Below, piece by piece: positions 33,101 through 40,996 of a stretch of 46,505 bases of DNA. The DNA is taken from positions 1 to 46,505 of the forward strand of contig JAGCYD010000050.1 in NCBI GenBank assembly GCA_017960985.1, read 5' to 3'. The DNA is from Bacteroidaceae bacterium. Its GTDB lineage: Bacteria > Bacteroidota > Bacteroidia > Bacteroidales > Bacteroidaceae. Position numbers and translations under genes: made by a program. Below the pieces are notes generated by a model. It was not told the origin of the DNA and made no database searches. It saw only the letters and a list, made by a program, of their open reading frames with translations. Numbering within the stretch: position 1 is the first letter of the stretch; each line of letters starts with the position of its first letter.

Positions 33101-35678
33101 TGGCGATTTTATAGGAACAATGAATATCCGCGAAGTTACCAACAAGCAATTCGGTTACTCGAACTACGGACTGGATACCGACTATCAGGATGCTTTCGAA
33201 ATGAGTGTGGACTCAGGTTATGTACAAACTACGGGTACAAGAGAGGCCTTTGAGGAATGGTATGAATTGGCCAAGACCGCATCGGACGCTGCCTCGTACG
33301 AGCGCATCTGCGAACTGGTGGATATCGAAGAATACATCAACTACATGGCAGCACAGTTCTACTTGACCAACTGGGACTGGCCACACAACAATCTCAAGGC
33401 ATTCCGCGCTCGCGAGGACACGGCGAACGGGCATGGGGAAGGCAAGTTCCATTTCGTCATTTTCGACCTTGACAACTGTTACGACCGCGAATTTAATCCG
33501 TTCACAGACTTCGAAGGACAAAGTACCTACACCTTCTATCCCATCTTCAACGAAGATGGCTCGTCTTATACCATTACCGCCGAAGTGGAAGTGGTCACAA
33601 CATTCCTCAACATGCTTCAGAATGCTACCTTCAAGAAGAAGTTTATCGATGCCTTCTGTATCATTACCGGAAGTGTGTTCGAACCTACGCGCTGTGCTGA
33701 GATCATAGAGGAGTTGCGTGCCCAAATGTACACCTATATATCGTGGGAAGGCAATGGCGGGTCTGTAAACGATGTTGCCTATCAGTTGAACAACAAACTC
33801 ACCTCCGCGATGCAAAGCACCATGATTAACTACCTCAGAAGTTACCTCAATTTGAGTAGTCCCAACACGGTATCGCTTTCGAGCAATGTGGAGGGAGCCA
33901 CGCTTCGCATCAATGACTTGGAAGTGCCCACAGGAACTTTCAGCGGTTCACTATTCTACCCCATCACCGTCAAGGCACAGGCTCCTGCCGGTTATCGCTT
34001 CGCTGGTTGGAAGAACGCCAATGATGTCATAGTCTCCACGGATTCCATCTTTGCCTTACAAAACACAGGCTACACGCTGACCGCCACATTTAATAAACTT
34101 TCCGATGCAGAGTTATTGGCTGACATCGCCATGCCTATTAAAGTGAACGAAATCGGAGCGAACAACGACATCTACATCAACGAGTTTTTCAAGAAGAGAG
34201 ACTGGTTTGAGTTGTACAATACGACAGACACCGACCTCAATGTGGCTGGACTTTATATCAGCGACGATATCGACGATCCCCTGAAGTACCAGATACCCAC
34301 AAGTTCCGTACTCAACACCATCGTGCCTGCCAACGGGCACATTGTGGTATGGGCGGATGAAATGTCACCAACGACCCAACTTCATGCACCCTTCAAGTTA
34401 AACAATACTGATGGGCAATTGTTACTTATTACCTCCTCCGACCAGTTCGTGAACAACAATGCGGCATTCTTCGATGCACATCCTGCACTCCAGAGTTTTG
34501 CAGACGGACTGACTTATGTTCAGCATGGTTACAACCAAACCGTCGGTCGCTATCCAGACGGAGGAAACACCTACTACTTGATGACGCGCCCGACGATTGA
34601 GAAAACCAACTCACTACTGGCTGACGACACTCCACTGGGTGTTGACAAGGGTATCATGAGTTCCTACACGGCAACGGTATCTCTCGACCTCTACGAAGGA
34701 TGGAACTGGATGTCCCACCCCATGTCGGCAGCCTTGCCTGTCAGCAGTTTCGACGACTATGCCGACCGCATCCTAAGTCAGACTCTCGAAGCATACTACA
34801 GCAGTTCAACACATTCCATGAAGGGACTGCTGAAGAAATTGTCTATTGGCTCACTCTATAAGGTGGAAATGAGCGATGACCATTCCTATGAATTCACAGG
34901 ACAAACGCCATCCGTCATTTCCCCTACGGTACTACGGGCAGGATGGAACTGGATTGGTTATCCCGTCATCGGGACACAGACCATTTCCGCAGCCCTTGCC
35001 GGTTCCAACATACAGGACGGTGACATCATTGTCGGACAAAGCGGATTCTCCGTTTATGATGCGAACGATGGTTGGGAAGGTTCCCTCAGTTCGCTATCTA
35101 CAGGACAAGGTTATCTGTATAAGTCCGTCAGTGCAAAATCCATCCGTTTCAACAAACCCACAGCCTCTGCTGTCAAGTTACGACGCATCGCAGCTAACGA
35201 TGCCACAGCCAGACGCTACGGCTACGACAAACATGCATATCCAAATGTCATGGGCATCATCGCCCGTGTACAAATGGATGGTCAGGCACTTGAATCCAAC
35301 CGTTTCAACATTGTAGCATATTCCGACAAGGAATGTCGCGGTGCTGGCAAGTGCGTGAACGATGTCCTGTTTATGACCCTTTACGGTCAGGGCGGTGAAG
35401 AACTTTCCTTCAAGGTATTCGACGAAGACGGTGAAGAATATGCTGTCAGTGAGACAATGACCTTCTCTCCCGATATCGTCGGTACAACGAAGACACCCTA
35501 TATCTTCAACATTGCAGGGGAAACCACAGAAGTGCAGTCCATCAGCACTGCAGTCATCCCCGTCGGATACTACTCACTCAGTGGCGTACGCGTGAGCACC
35601 ACCAAGACGGGGCTCCGTCCGGGCATCTACATCGTGCGCTACAGCGACGGGAAGTATAAGAAAGTGTTGGTACGATAA
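30123..35678 (+). CDS. Giant secreted CotH-kinase-domain protein with lamin-tail and WxxHAA modules
   Basis: About 1851 residues. ATG 30123 is used; ATG 30150 is the alternative. Order: signal peptide (to about 40); WTTHAAL module (57-205) with DWNNQNT and YCLGWDP; helical linker; jelly-roll-like module (about 275-465); helices; lamin-tail domain (about 600-745); chitobiase-C-like RYTTDGSTPT segment (about 755-830); CotH kinase-like domain (about 835-1240) with LTNWDWPHNNLKAF and FVIFDLDNCYDRE (DLDN 1115-1118); InlB-type GYRFAGWKN repeat; second lamin-tail domain; two WNW segments; a module shared with the next gene; and a sorting-like tail (GLRPGIYIVRYSDGKYKKVL). CotH proteins are atypical secreted protein kinases in Bacillus spore coats; a kinase role here is inference. 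Likely co-transcribed with the beta-helix gene 28 nt downstream. Confidence 0.85.
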   Translation: MKSIKTIHPMERLSFPVTRIDLRVSLCVAVLLFSIVPASAGSWTAPTLTTNTGIPPTNTDVYLYHVGQEKYLTKGTTWTTHAALTENPSSALIYSIQNNGTYYRLYSAGAGGQGYLFPDGDGGNVYCDWNNQNTTYTYWGLETQLNGNFRIVVSNQNGLYNNLPDYCLGWDPNNNDKIGGGGYYNTNVGLFALNPSNSNYELDWTYITPDDLSLYQARLQLYETLLEAENVGVDTSSAGAVYNNSNSTVSELNAAYQALTTLISQASGTGVDMTDLLVNPDFSDPNGNGWTYTPGLTAIYGGFSQFPCAEAYGMAFEVYQDVSNVPNGIYKITTNSFYRPSGNGSYNGSESVPVNLFLDDFQTPVQHILADAISTNLQQYVNYQPGNRYAQYGWTYIGGSTGSDYNSSSGWVPNSMTGASIAFSAGRYLQTTYGLVTDGSMRIGLTSNGNTIHWCLWSNFKLVYMGKDETAENDIITSLTSRANTILSSGAVYGNPDKTALQSAVSNAASANNADDKYDAIIALNAAINHANTSIENYTLLYNALRDFSDTYGTSAAGYSTIYSSYRNRTYTYEEALAAIDALETVEYNYLVSLTANANQLVINEIQSRNIDMFIDPSYNYGSWIELYNPTSGDISLGMLYVSDDASNLQKFHLHKRYGIIAAGGYKNIWFDHNSIYGAEAYKQVPFKLEPEGGTIYISDTNGNLILSQVYPATIGRTSYARTNDGGSTWATTAEPTPEATNTTSSWATQQLDAPVVDTDAQVFTSTLNINVSIPTGTTLRYTTDGSTPTATNGNVSNSGSFSVSNTTVYRFRLFADGYIPSEVVTRSYIYKDRDYDLPIISVVTDDKNLNDNTIGVWVHGTNGRSGNGVTGTDKANWNMDWERPVNFEYLNSDGEAAFAQEVDFAISGGWSRKQYPRSFKLKASKVYGLNDMEYRWFEDKPYNKYKQILVRNGGNDNYAKSRVKDNILQQILLRSGLYIDAQERQPAHVFLNGDFIGTMNIREVTNKQFGYSNYGLDTDYQDAFEMSVDSGYVQTTGTREAFEEWYELAKTASDAASYERICELVDIEEYINYMAAQFYLTNWDWPHNNLKAFRAREDTANGHGEGKFHFVIFDLDNCYDREFNPFTDFEGQSTYTFYPIFNEDGSSYTITAEVEVVTTFLNMLQNATFKKKFIDAFCIITGSVFEPTRCAEIIEELRAQMYTYISWEGNGGSVNDVAYQLNNKLTSAMQSTMINYLRSYLNLSSPNTVSLSSNVEGATLRINDLEVPTGTFSGSLFYPITVKAQAPAGYRFAGWKNANDVIVSTDSIFALQNTGYTLTATFNKLSDAELLADIAMPIKVNEIGANNDIYINEFFKKRDWFELYNTTDTDLNVAGLYISDDIDDPLKYQIPTSSVLNTIVPANGHIVVWADEMSPTTQLHAPFKLNNTDGQLLLITSSDQFVNNNAAFFDAHPALQSFADGLTYVQHGYNQTVGRYPDGGNTYYLMTRPTIEKTNSLLADDTPLGVDKGIMSSYTATVSLDLYEGWNWMSHPMSAALPVSSFDDYADRILSQTLEAYYSSSTHSMKGLLKKLSIGSLYKVEMSDDHSYEFTGQTPSVISPTVLRAGWNWIGYPVIGTQTISAALAGSNIQDGDIIVGQSGFSVYDANDGWEGSLSSLSTGQGYLYKSVSAKSIRFNKPTASAVKLRRIAANDATARRYGYDKHAYPNVMGIIARVQMDGQALESNRFNIVAYSDKECRGAGKCVNDVLFMTLYGQGGEELSFKVFDEDGEEYAVSETMTFSPDIVGTTKTPYIFNIAGETTEVQSISTAVIPVGYYSLSGVRVSTTKTGLRPGIYIVRYSDGKYKKVLVR

Positions 35679-35706
35679 TCCATAACCGAATAAAGAAAAA
35701 CAAGAT

Positions 35707-37362
35707 ATGAAAAAGCTACTATCAGCAATCTTGATAGCGATTTGCGCCCTATATTCATGCCCTGTCGCAGCAGAAGACGGAGATACTGTCCGTATTGTTT
35801 ATTCGGGTGAATCTGCCGAGATTATCATTCCTCAGACTATCGACCAAAACTATTTCATGGCATTTGCCGATGGAGCCCATGTATTAGTCTATTCCAATAC
35901 CGTTTCCGAGGAATATACTTATCAGTTGTCAGGTAGTACAACAAATGGCTCACTGACAATCTTAGGTTCCTACAAACTGACGCTCGAACTGGCAGGGGTG
36001 AGTATCACCAACCCAACGGGTGCAGCCATAGACATCGAATGCGGAAAGCGCATTGCCGTGGTGCTTGATGAAGGAACCACAAACACTTTCGTCGATGGTG
36101 CAAACGGCGAGCAGAAAGCCGCCATGTACTTCACGGGGCACCCTGAATTTGAAGGCCCTGGTGTACTGAATGTAACGGGTAATACCAAACACGCCATATC
36201 GGCCAAAGAGTACCTACAGTTCAAGAAGACCACGGGAACTGTGAATATTCTGTCGGCCGTCAGCGACGGCATTCATTGCGGAAAGGGCAAAGAGAACAAC
36301 GACAATTGTTTCTTCCAGATAAATGGTGGTATCATCAACATCAACAATGTAGGAGGCGACTGCATCGACTCCGACGACTATGGTGTGATGTACATCAAGG
36401 GCGGAACCATCAACGGCAATGTAACGGCTGCTGACGGGGATGGTTTGAAGTGCGACAGTATCCTCTACATGACGGGCGGTGAACTGAATCTGAATGTTAC
36501 GGGTACAGAGGCCACTGGCATAAAGGCCTATTACGAGGCGCGGCTTATGGGCGGAACCATCAACATCCATGTGTCGGGCGATGGAGCGAAGGGCATCAAG
36601 GGCAAGCAGTCCAGCACCTCACTGACCGTACAGAACGGAGGTTATATCACCCTAGGCGGGACGACCTGCAACTTCTACCTGAATAGCAACGACATCAAGG
36701 ACGGCGAGGGCGTGATAACCACAAACACCCGTGCCATTAGTGCTGACAACGACATTGTACGCACTGCTGGCGACATAACCATCTATGCCTATGGCGACAT
36801 CGAAAGCGCCTACAACACCGATGCCACGGAAAACAACGGAGGCGGAACAGTAACCATCTATCGTGCACCTTGGAACTTCTATTATACCGACTATCAGAAC
36901 GACATGACTTCGTTCCTGCTCCTCAAGGTGGACAATGTGGCTGTGGATGATTACAGCAATTATGCCATCGGTGCATTCATCGGTAACGAGTGTGTGGGCG
37001 TCGCCATCGATGACTACCTACGCATCTATAGTAACGACACTTCGGGTACTGTTTCTTTCAAGGTTTACGACTATGCCAGCGGACGACAGTATCTGCCCGA
37101 GACGAGCAAGAATGTAACATTCTCCGTCAATGGTATCACGGGTACGCCCAATGACCCTGTTATCCTATCCTTCAACACATGGAAACTGGGAGATGTTAAC
37201 AAGGATGGTATGGTGAATAATACCGATGCCACAGCTTTATTGTCCATCATCCTTGGCCGCGATAGCAGTAATTACGACCTCGAGGCAGCCAACACCGATG
37301 GAAATGTCGGTTTCACCATTGCCGACCTTACGGCGCTGGTGAATATTATCCTTAACCAGTAG
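35707..37362 (+). CDS. Cthe_2159-like beta-helix carbohydrate-binding protein with dockerin-like end
   Basis: 551 residues, signal peptide to about residue 22. The body (about 60-400) is a regular right-handed beta-helix with rungs such as GGIININNVGGDCIDSDDYG, GTINGNVTAADGDGLKCDS and GTINIHVSGDGAKGIKGKQS. It matches the DUF4353 / Cthe_2159 family, which binds calcium and acidic pectic polymers. Then comes a module (about 400-490, FLLLKVDNVAVDDYSNYAIG) also found in the CotH protein. It ends in a dockerin-like pair, GDVNKDGMVNNTDATALLSI and a weaker ANTDGNVGFTIADLTALVNI whose first ligand is Ala. CotH and Cthe_2159-type proteins are often neighbours, which supports a working pair. Confidence 0.85.
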   Translation: MKKLLSAILIAICALYSCPVAAEDGDTVRIVYSGESAEIIIPQTIDQNYFMAFADGAHVLVYSNTVSEEYTYQLSGSTTNGSLTILGSYKLTLELAGVSITNPTGAAIDIECGKRIAVVLDEGTTNTFVDGANGEQKAAMYFTGHPEFEGPGVLNVTGNTKHAISAKEYLQFKKTTGTVNILSAVSDGIHCGKGKENNDNCFFQINGGIININNVGGDCIDSDDYGVMYIKGGTINGNVTAADGDGLKCDSILYMTGGELNLNVTGTEATGIKAYYEARLMGGTINIHVSGDGAKGIKGKQSSTSLTVQNGGYITLGGTTCNFYLNSNDIKDGEGVITTNTRAISADNDIVRTAGDITIYAYGDIESAYNTDATENNGGGTVTIYRAPWNFYYTDYQNDMTSFLLLKVDNVAVDDYSNYAIGAFIGNECVGVAIDDYLRIYSNDTSGTVSFKVYDYASGRQYLPETSKNVTFSVNGITGTPNDPVILSFNTWKLGDVNKDGMVNNTDATALLSIILGRDSSNYDLEAANTDGNVGFTIADLTALVNIILNQ

Positions 37363-37375
37363 AAGATATGGTGGC

Positions 37376-37463
37376 GTTCCGCTACTGACTTAGTGGAGTG
37401 CCGCTCAGGTGGGTGCAGACTGCCGCTTAGATGCGTGCTGAGTTCTGCTGAGATGCGTGTGGA
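37376..37463. repeat. Second 22-bp tandem array, four copies
   Basis: Units at 37376, 37398, 37420 and 37442. Consensus core is GCCGCTnAGaTGcGTGcnGA; the first unit is the most diverged. It lies 13 nt after the beta-helix gene stop. It has the same period as the array at 9750 but a different sequence. After it comes a small stem, GGGATTGGC-TTC-GCCTATCCC (37468-37488). Confidence 0.82.
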
Positions 37464-37510
37464 GAGAGGGATTGGCTTCGCCTATCCCTTCCGCCCCGGC
37501 GAGGTTCAAA

Positions 37511-37632
37511 CAAAACATTTAGGCTGGCACTAATATGCTAATCAGTTTTTTATCCGTTCTTACACTCAAGCAAGCTTAGTGCAGAACAAACAAAAAACTG
37601 GTTGAGAAAACTCAACCAGCCTAAATGTTTTG
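37511..37632. repeat. 122-bp imperfect palindrome abutting tRNA-Ser
   Basis: Outer arms CAAAACATTTAGGCTGG (37511-37527) and CCAGCCTAAATGTTTTG (37616-37632) are perfect 17-bp inverted repeats. Two non-matching 15-nt segments face each other inside them, followed by inner arms starting CAGTTTTTT and ending AAAAAACTG with matching GTTCT/AGAAC and CACT/AGTG. The right edge is the base next to the tRNA 3' end. Confidence 0.85.
37592..37619 (-). terminator. Terminator of tRNA-Ser
   Basis: On the minus strand CTGGTTGAG-TTTT-CTCAACCAG is followed by TTTTTTG. It is perfect over 9 bp and lies 14 nt past the tRNA 3' end, within the large palindrome. Confidence 0.88.
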
Positions 37633-37717
37633 CGGAGAGAGAGGGATTCGAACCCCCGGTGCCTCTCAGCACGCCGGTTTTCAAGACCGGTGTAATCGAC
37701 CACTCTACCATCTCTCC
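37633..37717 (-). tRNA. tRNA-Ser (anticodon TGA)
   Basis: 85 nt, type II tRNA. Minus strand: acceptor GGAGAGA/TCTCTCC fully paired, D-arm GGTAGAGTGGTCGATTACA, anticodon stem CCGGT/ACCGG around CTTGAAA (anticodon TGA, reads UCA), variable arm with GTGC/GCAC stem, T-arm GGGGG-TTCGAAT-CCCTC, and discriminator G as expected for serine. CCA is not encoded. Own promoter and terminator. Confidence 0.96.
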
Positions 37718-37755
37718 GATACTCTCTTGCGAGAGGCTTTTCACAAAAAGCGTTG

Positions 37756-37787
37756 CAAAGGTAGGGCTTTCCCTGCAAACTACCAAA
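37756..37787 (-). promoter_or_regulatory. Promoter of tRNA-Ser with -33 TTTG and -7 TACCTTTG
   Basis: The -7 box is at 37756-37763, and a TTTG lies at 37784-37787 on the same strand with 20 nt between. This is the best full match to the Bacteroidetes promoter consensus in the window. It points to a precursor with a leader of about 30 nt. Confidence 0.72.
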
Positions 37788-37823
37788 TTTTTAGCCGTTT
37801 TTATCAAGAAGGCGCGCTGTCCG

Positions 37824-38906
37824 TCATTCGTCACGACGCGGACGGCGCTCGTCCTCCCGACGGTCGTGGTAGAGTTTAGGCAGCGGATTAGCAACGGCCT
37901 CATCGAAGCGACGGCGGTTGCGACAGACATCAATGGCCGTAAATATGGCTTGACGGAAAGACCCGGCGTCGGCCACACCCTTACCGGCAATATCATAGGC
38001 AGTGCCGTGTGCGGGACTTGTCCGTACGATGGGCAGACCTGCCGTGTAGTTCACACCGTCGTCCATCGCCAACGCCTTGAAAGCCGTCAAACCTTGATCG
38101 TGGTACATGGCCAAAATGGCATCGTAACGCTCATAAGCCCGCGAACCAAAGAAACCATCGGCGGCATAGGGGCCGAATGCCTGAATGCCGTTTGCCCTTG
38201 CCTGCTCGATAGCGGGGATGATGACCTCCTGCTCCTCCTTACCCAGTAGGCCGTTATCGCCTGCATGGGGGTTCAATGCCAATACGGCAATGCGAGGTCC
38301 GGTAATAGCAAAGTCGCGCTTCAGAGACTGGAATAAAATGCCGAGTTTGGCGACAATACGCTCCTGTGTGATGGCTTGTGCCACACCACTGATAGGCAGG
38401 TGTGTGGTAACGAGTGCTACGCGGAGGCGTTCGTTCATCAGTATCATCAGAGCCTCTTTGCCCTCACCTACTTGTGCCTCGATATACTCCGTGTGGCCAG
38501 GGAAGTTGAATGCATCCCCTTGAATGGTATTCTTGTTGATTGGTGCCGTCACCAATACATCTATCTTCCCCTCGCGATAGTCTGTCATTGCCCGCTGTAA
38601 TGCCTTGAACGCTTGCTGACCTGCCTCAGGCGAAGGTGTGCCTATCTCTATCTTCACTTCCGTATCATCGACCACGAGTAAGTTCAAACGGTCGGGACGA
38701 GCCTCGTCGATATTCTGTATCGTGCTAAAGTTCGTTGTCAGTTCCAGTCCCTTACGATGGTAGGTGGCAACACGCGGATTACCATAGATGACAGGGGTAC
38801 ACAACTCGAATATAGTAGGGTCTTCGAACGACTTTAGTATCACTTCGTATCCCACTCCGTTGGTGTCGCCTTGCGTGATGGCAACACGGATTCTGTTTTC
38901 TTCCAT
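37824..38906 (-). CDS. pdxA: 4-hydroxythreonine-4-phosphate dehydrogenase
   Basis: 360 residues. NAD-dependent enzyme of pyridoxal 5'-phosphate synthesis. The metal-binding histidines are in FPGHTEYIE, LNPHAGDNG and AMYHDQGLTAFK, and the C-terminal signature RTSPAHGTAYDIAGKG is complete. The C-terminus carries an unusual charged tail (LYHDRREDERRPRRDE) after the usual end of the fold. It begins 3 nt after the DUF4837-like gene, last in the aroB-led run. Confidence 0.96.
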   Translation of the reverse strand: MEENRIRVAITQGDTNGVGYEVILKSFEDPTIFELCTPVIYGNPRVATYHRKGLELTTNFSTIQNIDEARPDRLNLLVVDDTEVKIEIGTPSPEAGQQAFKALQRAMTDYREGKIDVLVTAPINKNTIQGDAFNFPGHTEYIEAQVGEGKEALMILMNERLRVALVTTHLPISGVAQAITQERIVAKLGILFQSLKRDFAITGPRIAVLALNPHAGDNGLLGKEEQEVIIPAIEQARANGIQAFGPYAADGFFGSRAYERYDAILAMYHDQGLTAFKALAMDDGVNYTAGLPIVRTSPAHGTAYDIAGKGVADAGSFRQAIFTAIDVCRNRRRFDEAVANPLPKLYHDRREDERRPRRDE

Positions 38907-38909
38907 AGT

Positions 38910-39959
38910 CTATTCCTTATCTTTTTGTTTGTCTTTTTCTTCTTCCAGTGCGGTCTCCACCTCCGAGGGCTGTTCCTCGGGCAATAGGAGCATATAGAGC
39001 GAGCCTTCCATGCGACGCATCAATCCGCGCTTCATCTTCTCCGGTGCAAACACGAAGCCCTCTATCACGATGACGCGGTTATTCTCCGTATCCACACGCG
39101 AATGACTGACAAAGGGACCACCCATGCCGTCGTTGCGCATGTACCACAGACCACGCGCCTCCATGGCATACTTATGATGTACAACAATGGGCTTGATATC
39201 AGTGAAGGCCGTATCGGTCTGCATATACATGTCGGGCTCGCTACCGGGGATGTTCGCCTGCATCACCGAATCACGCTTGTGCAGGATGTACTTCTTGTTG
39301 AAAGTCTCCGGCCCCTCGTAGGGATAACTATACATACAAAGGCTGACCATTCCCGTGGGAGCATTGTTGGATGTCCAGAAGAAATCCTTGCCTTTCTTGT
39401 AGTTTTTCAACTCCTCTGGCGCACGCAGTTCGCAATCGAATATCTCACGAGCTAAATCGTAGGTCAACTTTGAATACTTCGTGCGCAAATCCACGCAAAG
39501 TCGGTTGATTTCCATCTTCGTGAAGAAGTCGATGATATCCTGTCCATGCTCCGACACATATTGGGCAAAGGATTCCTTCGAATCACTGTTGATACGCAGG
39601 ATGACTTGTCCCTCGGCATACACATTGCGGACGAATTTCATGCGCGTCGTGGTGAACTGCGTAGGGTCGATATTCACCTCGATAATGTTACGGAAGATAT
39701 GCAGCGTGCGGTTGAAGTCCTTGGGAGATACCTGCGAGATGTGAAACGACCGCTCGGGCTGTGGCAGACCAGGGATGTCGGTGTCGAGTACATTGAAAAG
39801 CGCCCGCCCTTCGGGAGCCTCCCACGACTGAGCATCCATCACCACCAGTACCTCATAGGGTCTTCCACTGGCTTGCGGTGCTATCAATTTCCCGTTCTTA
39901 CAAGAAGAAAGGAAAAGTATGGCACACAGTGTAGAAAGTAATACACCTATTCTATTCAT
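38910..39959 (-). CDS. DUF4837-like lipoprotein
   Basis: 349 residues, lipobox LFLSSC with Cys20, followed by KNGK. The start MNRIGVLLS overlaps the rlmN stop by 4 nt (ATGA); the longer open frame is antisense-free but lies wholly within rlmN and lacks a leader. Conserved-looking blocks are GRPYEVLVVMDAQSWE, ILRINSDSKESFAQYV and MYSYPYEGPETFNKKYILHKRD. This agrees with the DUF4837 family, which I recall between rlmN and pdxA in Bacteroidales. The C-terminal EEEKDKQKDKE tail is highly charged. Function is unknown. Confidence 0.82.
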   Translation of the reverse strand: MNRIGVLLSTLCAILFLSSCKNGKLIAPQASGRPYEVLVVMDAQSWEAPEGRALFNVLDTDIPGLPQPERSFHISQVSPKDFNRTLHIFRNIIEVNIDPTQFTTTRMKFVRNVYAEGQVILRINSDSKESFAQYVSEHGQDIIDFFTKMEINRLCVDLRTKYSKLTYDLAREIFDCELRAPEELKNYKKGKDFFWTSNNAPTGMVSLCMYSYPYEGPETFNKKYILHKRDSVMQANIPGSEPDMYMQTDTAFTDIKPIVVHHKYAMEARGLWYMRNDGMGGPFVSHSRVDTENNRVIVIEGFVFAPEKMKRGLMRRMEGSLYMLLLPEEQPSEVETALEEEKDKQKDKE

Positions 39960-40981
39960 GCTTGTTCGTTTTTCTTTGCAGTTGATAATAGTCCGCAGGC
40001 AGCCATGATATCCTGTCCACGACTGGCGCGGATGGTAGCCGTGACACCATGCTTCGTTAGATAGTCGCGCAGCCACACCATCACCTCTTCCGAGGCACCT
40101 TTATAGGGCGTGTCGGGTATCTCGTGGAAACGAATCAGGTTGACACGACAGTGCAATGGCGACAATAGCCGGATCAATTCGCGGGCATGAGCCGGTGAAT
40201 CGTTCAGTCCACTGAATACGATGTATTCAAACGACAACCTGCGCTGGTGCGTCCAATCCTGTTCTGCCAACAACGGAAGAAATTCCGACAAGGAATAACC
40301 ACGCTCGGCAGGCATCATCTCGGCACGCTCCTCGGGGAAGGGGTTATGCAACGAGATGGCCAGATGGCACTGACTGCCCGTGAGGAAACGCTCCATGCCC
40401 TTGCGTAGTCCAACGGTGCTGACCGTTATGCGCCTCGGGCTCCACTGATAGCCATAGTCTGCCGTCAGCACCTCCGTTGCCCGCAACATCTCGTCAAGGT
40501 TGTCAAAAGGCTCGCCCTGCCCCATGAACACAATGTTCGTCAAGGTATCCCGTTCGGGCAGGCTATATATCTGATTCAGGATATCGCAGGCCGAAAGTTG
40601 TCCTTGAAAGCCCTGACGACCTGTCATACAGAAACGGCAGCCCATCTTGCAGCCGACCTGCGACGACACACAAAGCGTGGCTCTATCACCATCGGGGATA
40701 TAAACGGTCTCTACAAAACCACCACCCTTCGTCTGATAAAGGTATTTCACCGTTCCGTCGGCAGAATGCTGGGCATCAATCGGTGCGCTGCAACCAATCT
40801 CATAGGTCTCCGCCAAGCGTTCACGCCCCTGACGGGAGAGGTTCGTCATGCCGTCTATCGAGGCCACATTCTTTTGATAAAGCCAGTCAGCCATCTGACG
40901 AGCGGCAAAAGGTGGCAGGCCGACTTGGGCTGCCACCGCTTGCAGTTCCGTGATACTTTTGCCGAGCAGAGGTTCTAACAT
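39956..40981 (-). CDS. rlmN: 23S rRNA (adenine-C2)-methyltransferase RlmN
   Basis: 341 residues. Radical-SAM enzyme methylating A2503 of 23S rRNA and A37 of some tRNAs. The iron-sulfur cluster cysteines are C111-x3-C115-x2-C118 (CKMGCRFC). The mechanistic C-terminal cysteine is C329 in ASRGQDIMAACG. GQGEPFDN and the SLHNPFPEER region are further family marks. It lies 15 nt after the lipoprotein gene at 40997 and overlaps the DUF4837-like gene by 4 nt. Confidence 0.97.
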   Translation of the reverse strand: MLEPLLGKSITELQAVAAQVGLPPFAARQMADWLYQKNVASIDGMTNLSRQGRERLAETYEIGCSAPIDAQHSADGTVKYLYQTKGGGFVETVYIPDGDRATLCVSSQVGCKMGCRFCMTGRQGFQGQLSACDILNQIYSLPERDTLTNIVFMGQGEPFDNLDEMLRATEVLTADYGYQWSPRRITVSTVGLRKGMERFLTGSQCHLAISLHNPFPEERAEMMPAERGYSLSEFLPLLAEQDWTHQRRLSFEYIVFSGLNDSPAHARELIRLLSPLHCRVNLIRFHEIPDTPYKGASEEVMVWLRDYLTKHGVTATIRASRGQDIMAACGLLSTAKKNEQA

Positions 40982-40996
40982 ACCTAAAAGGAAGTG

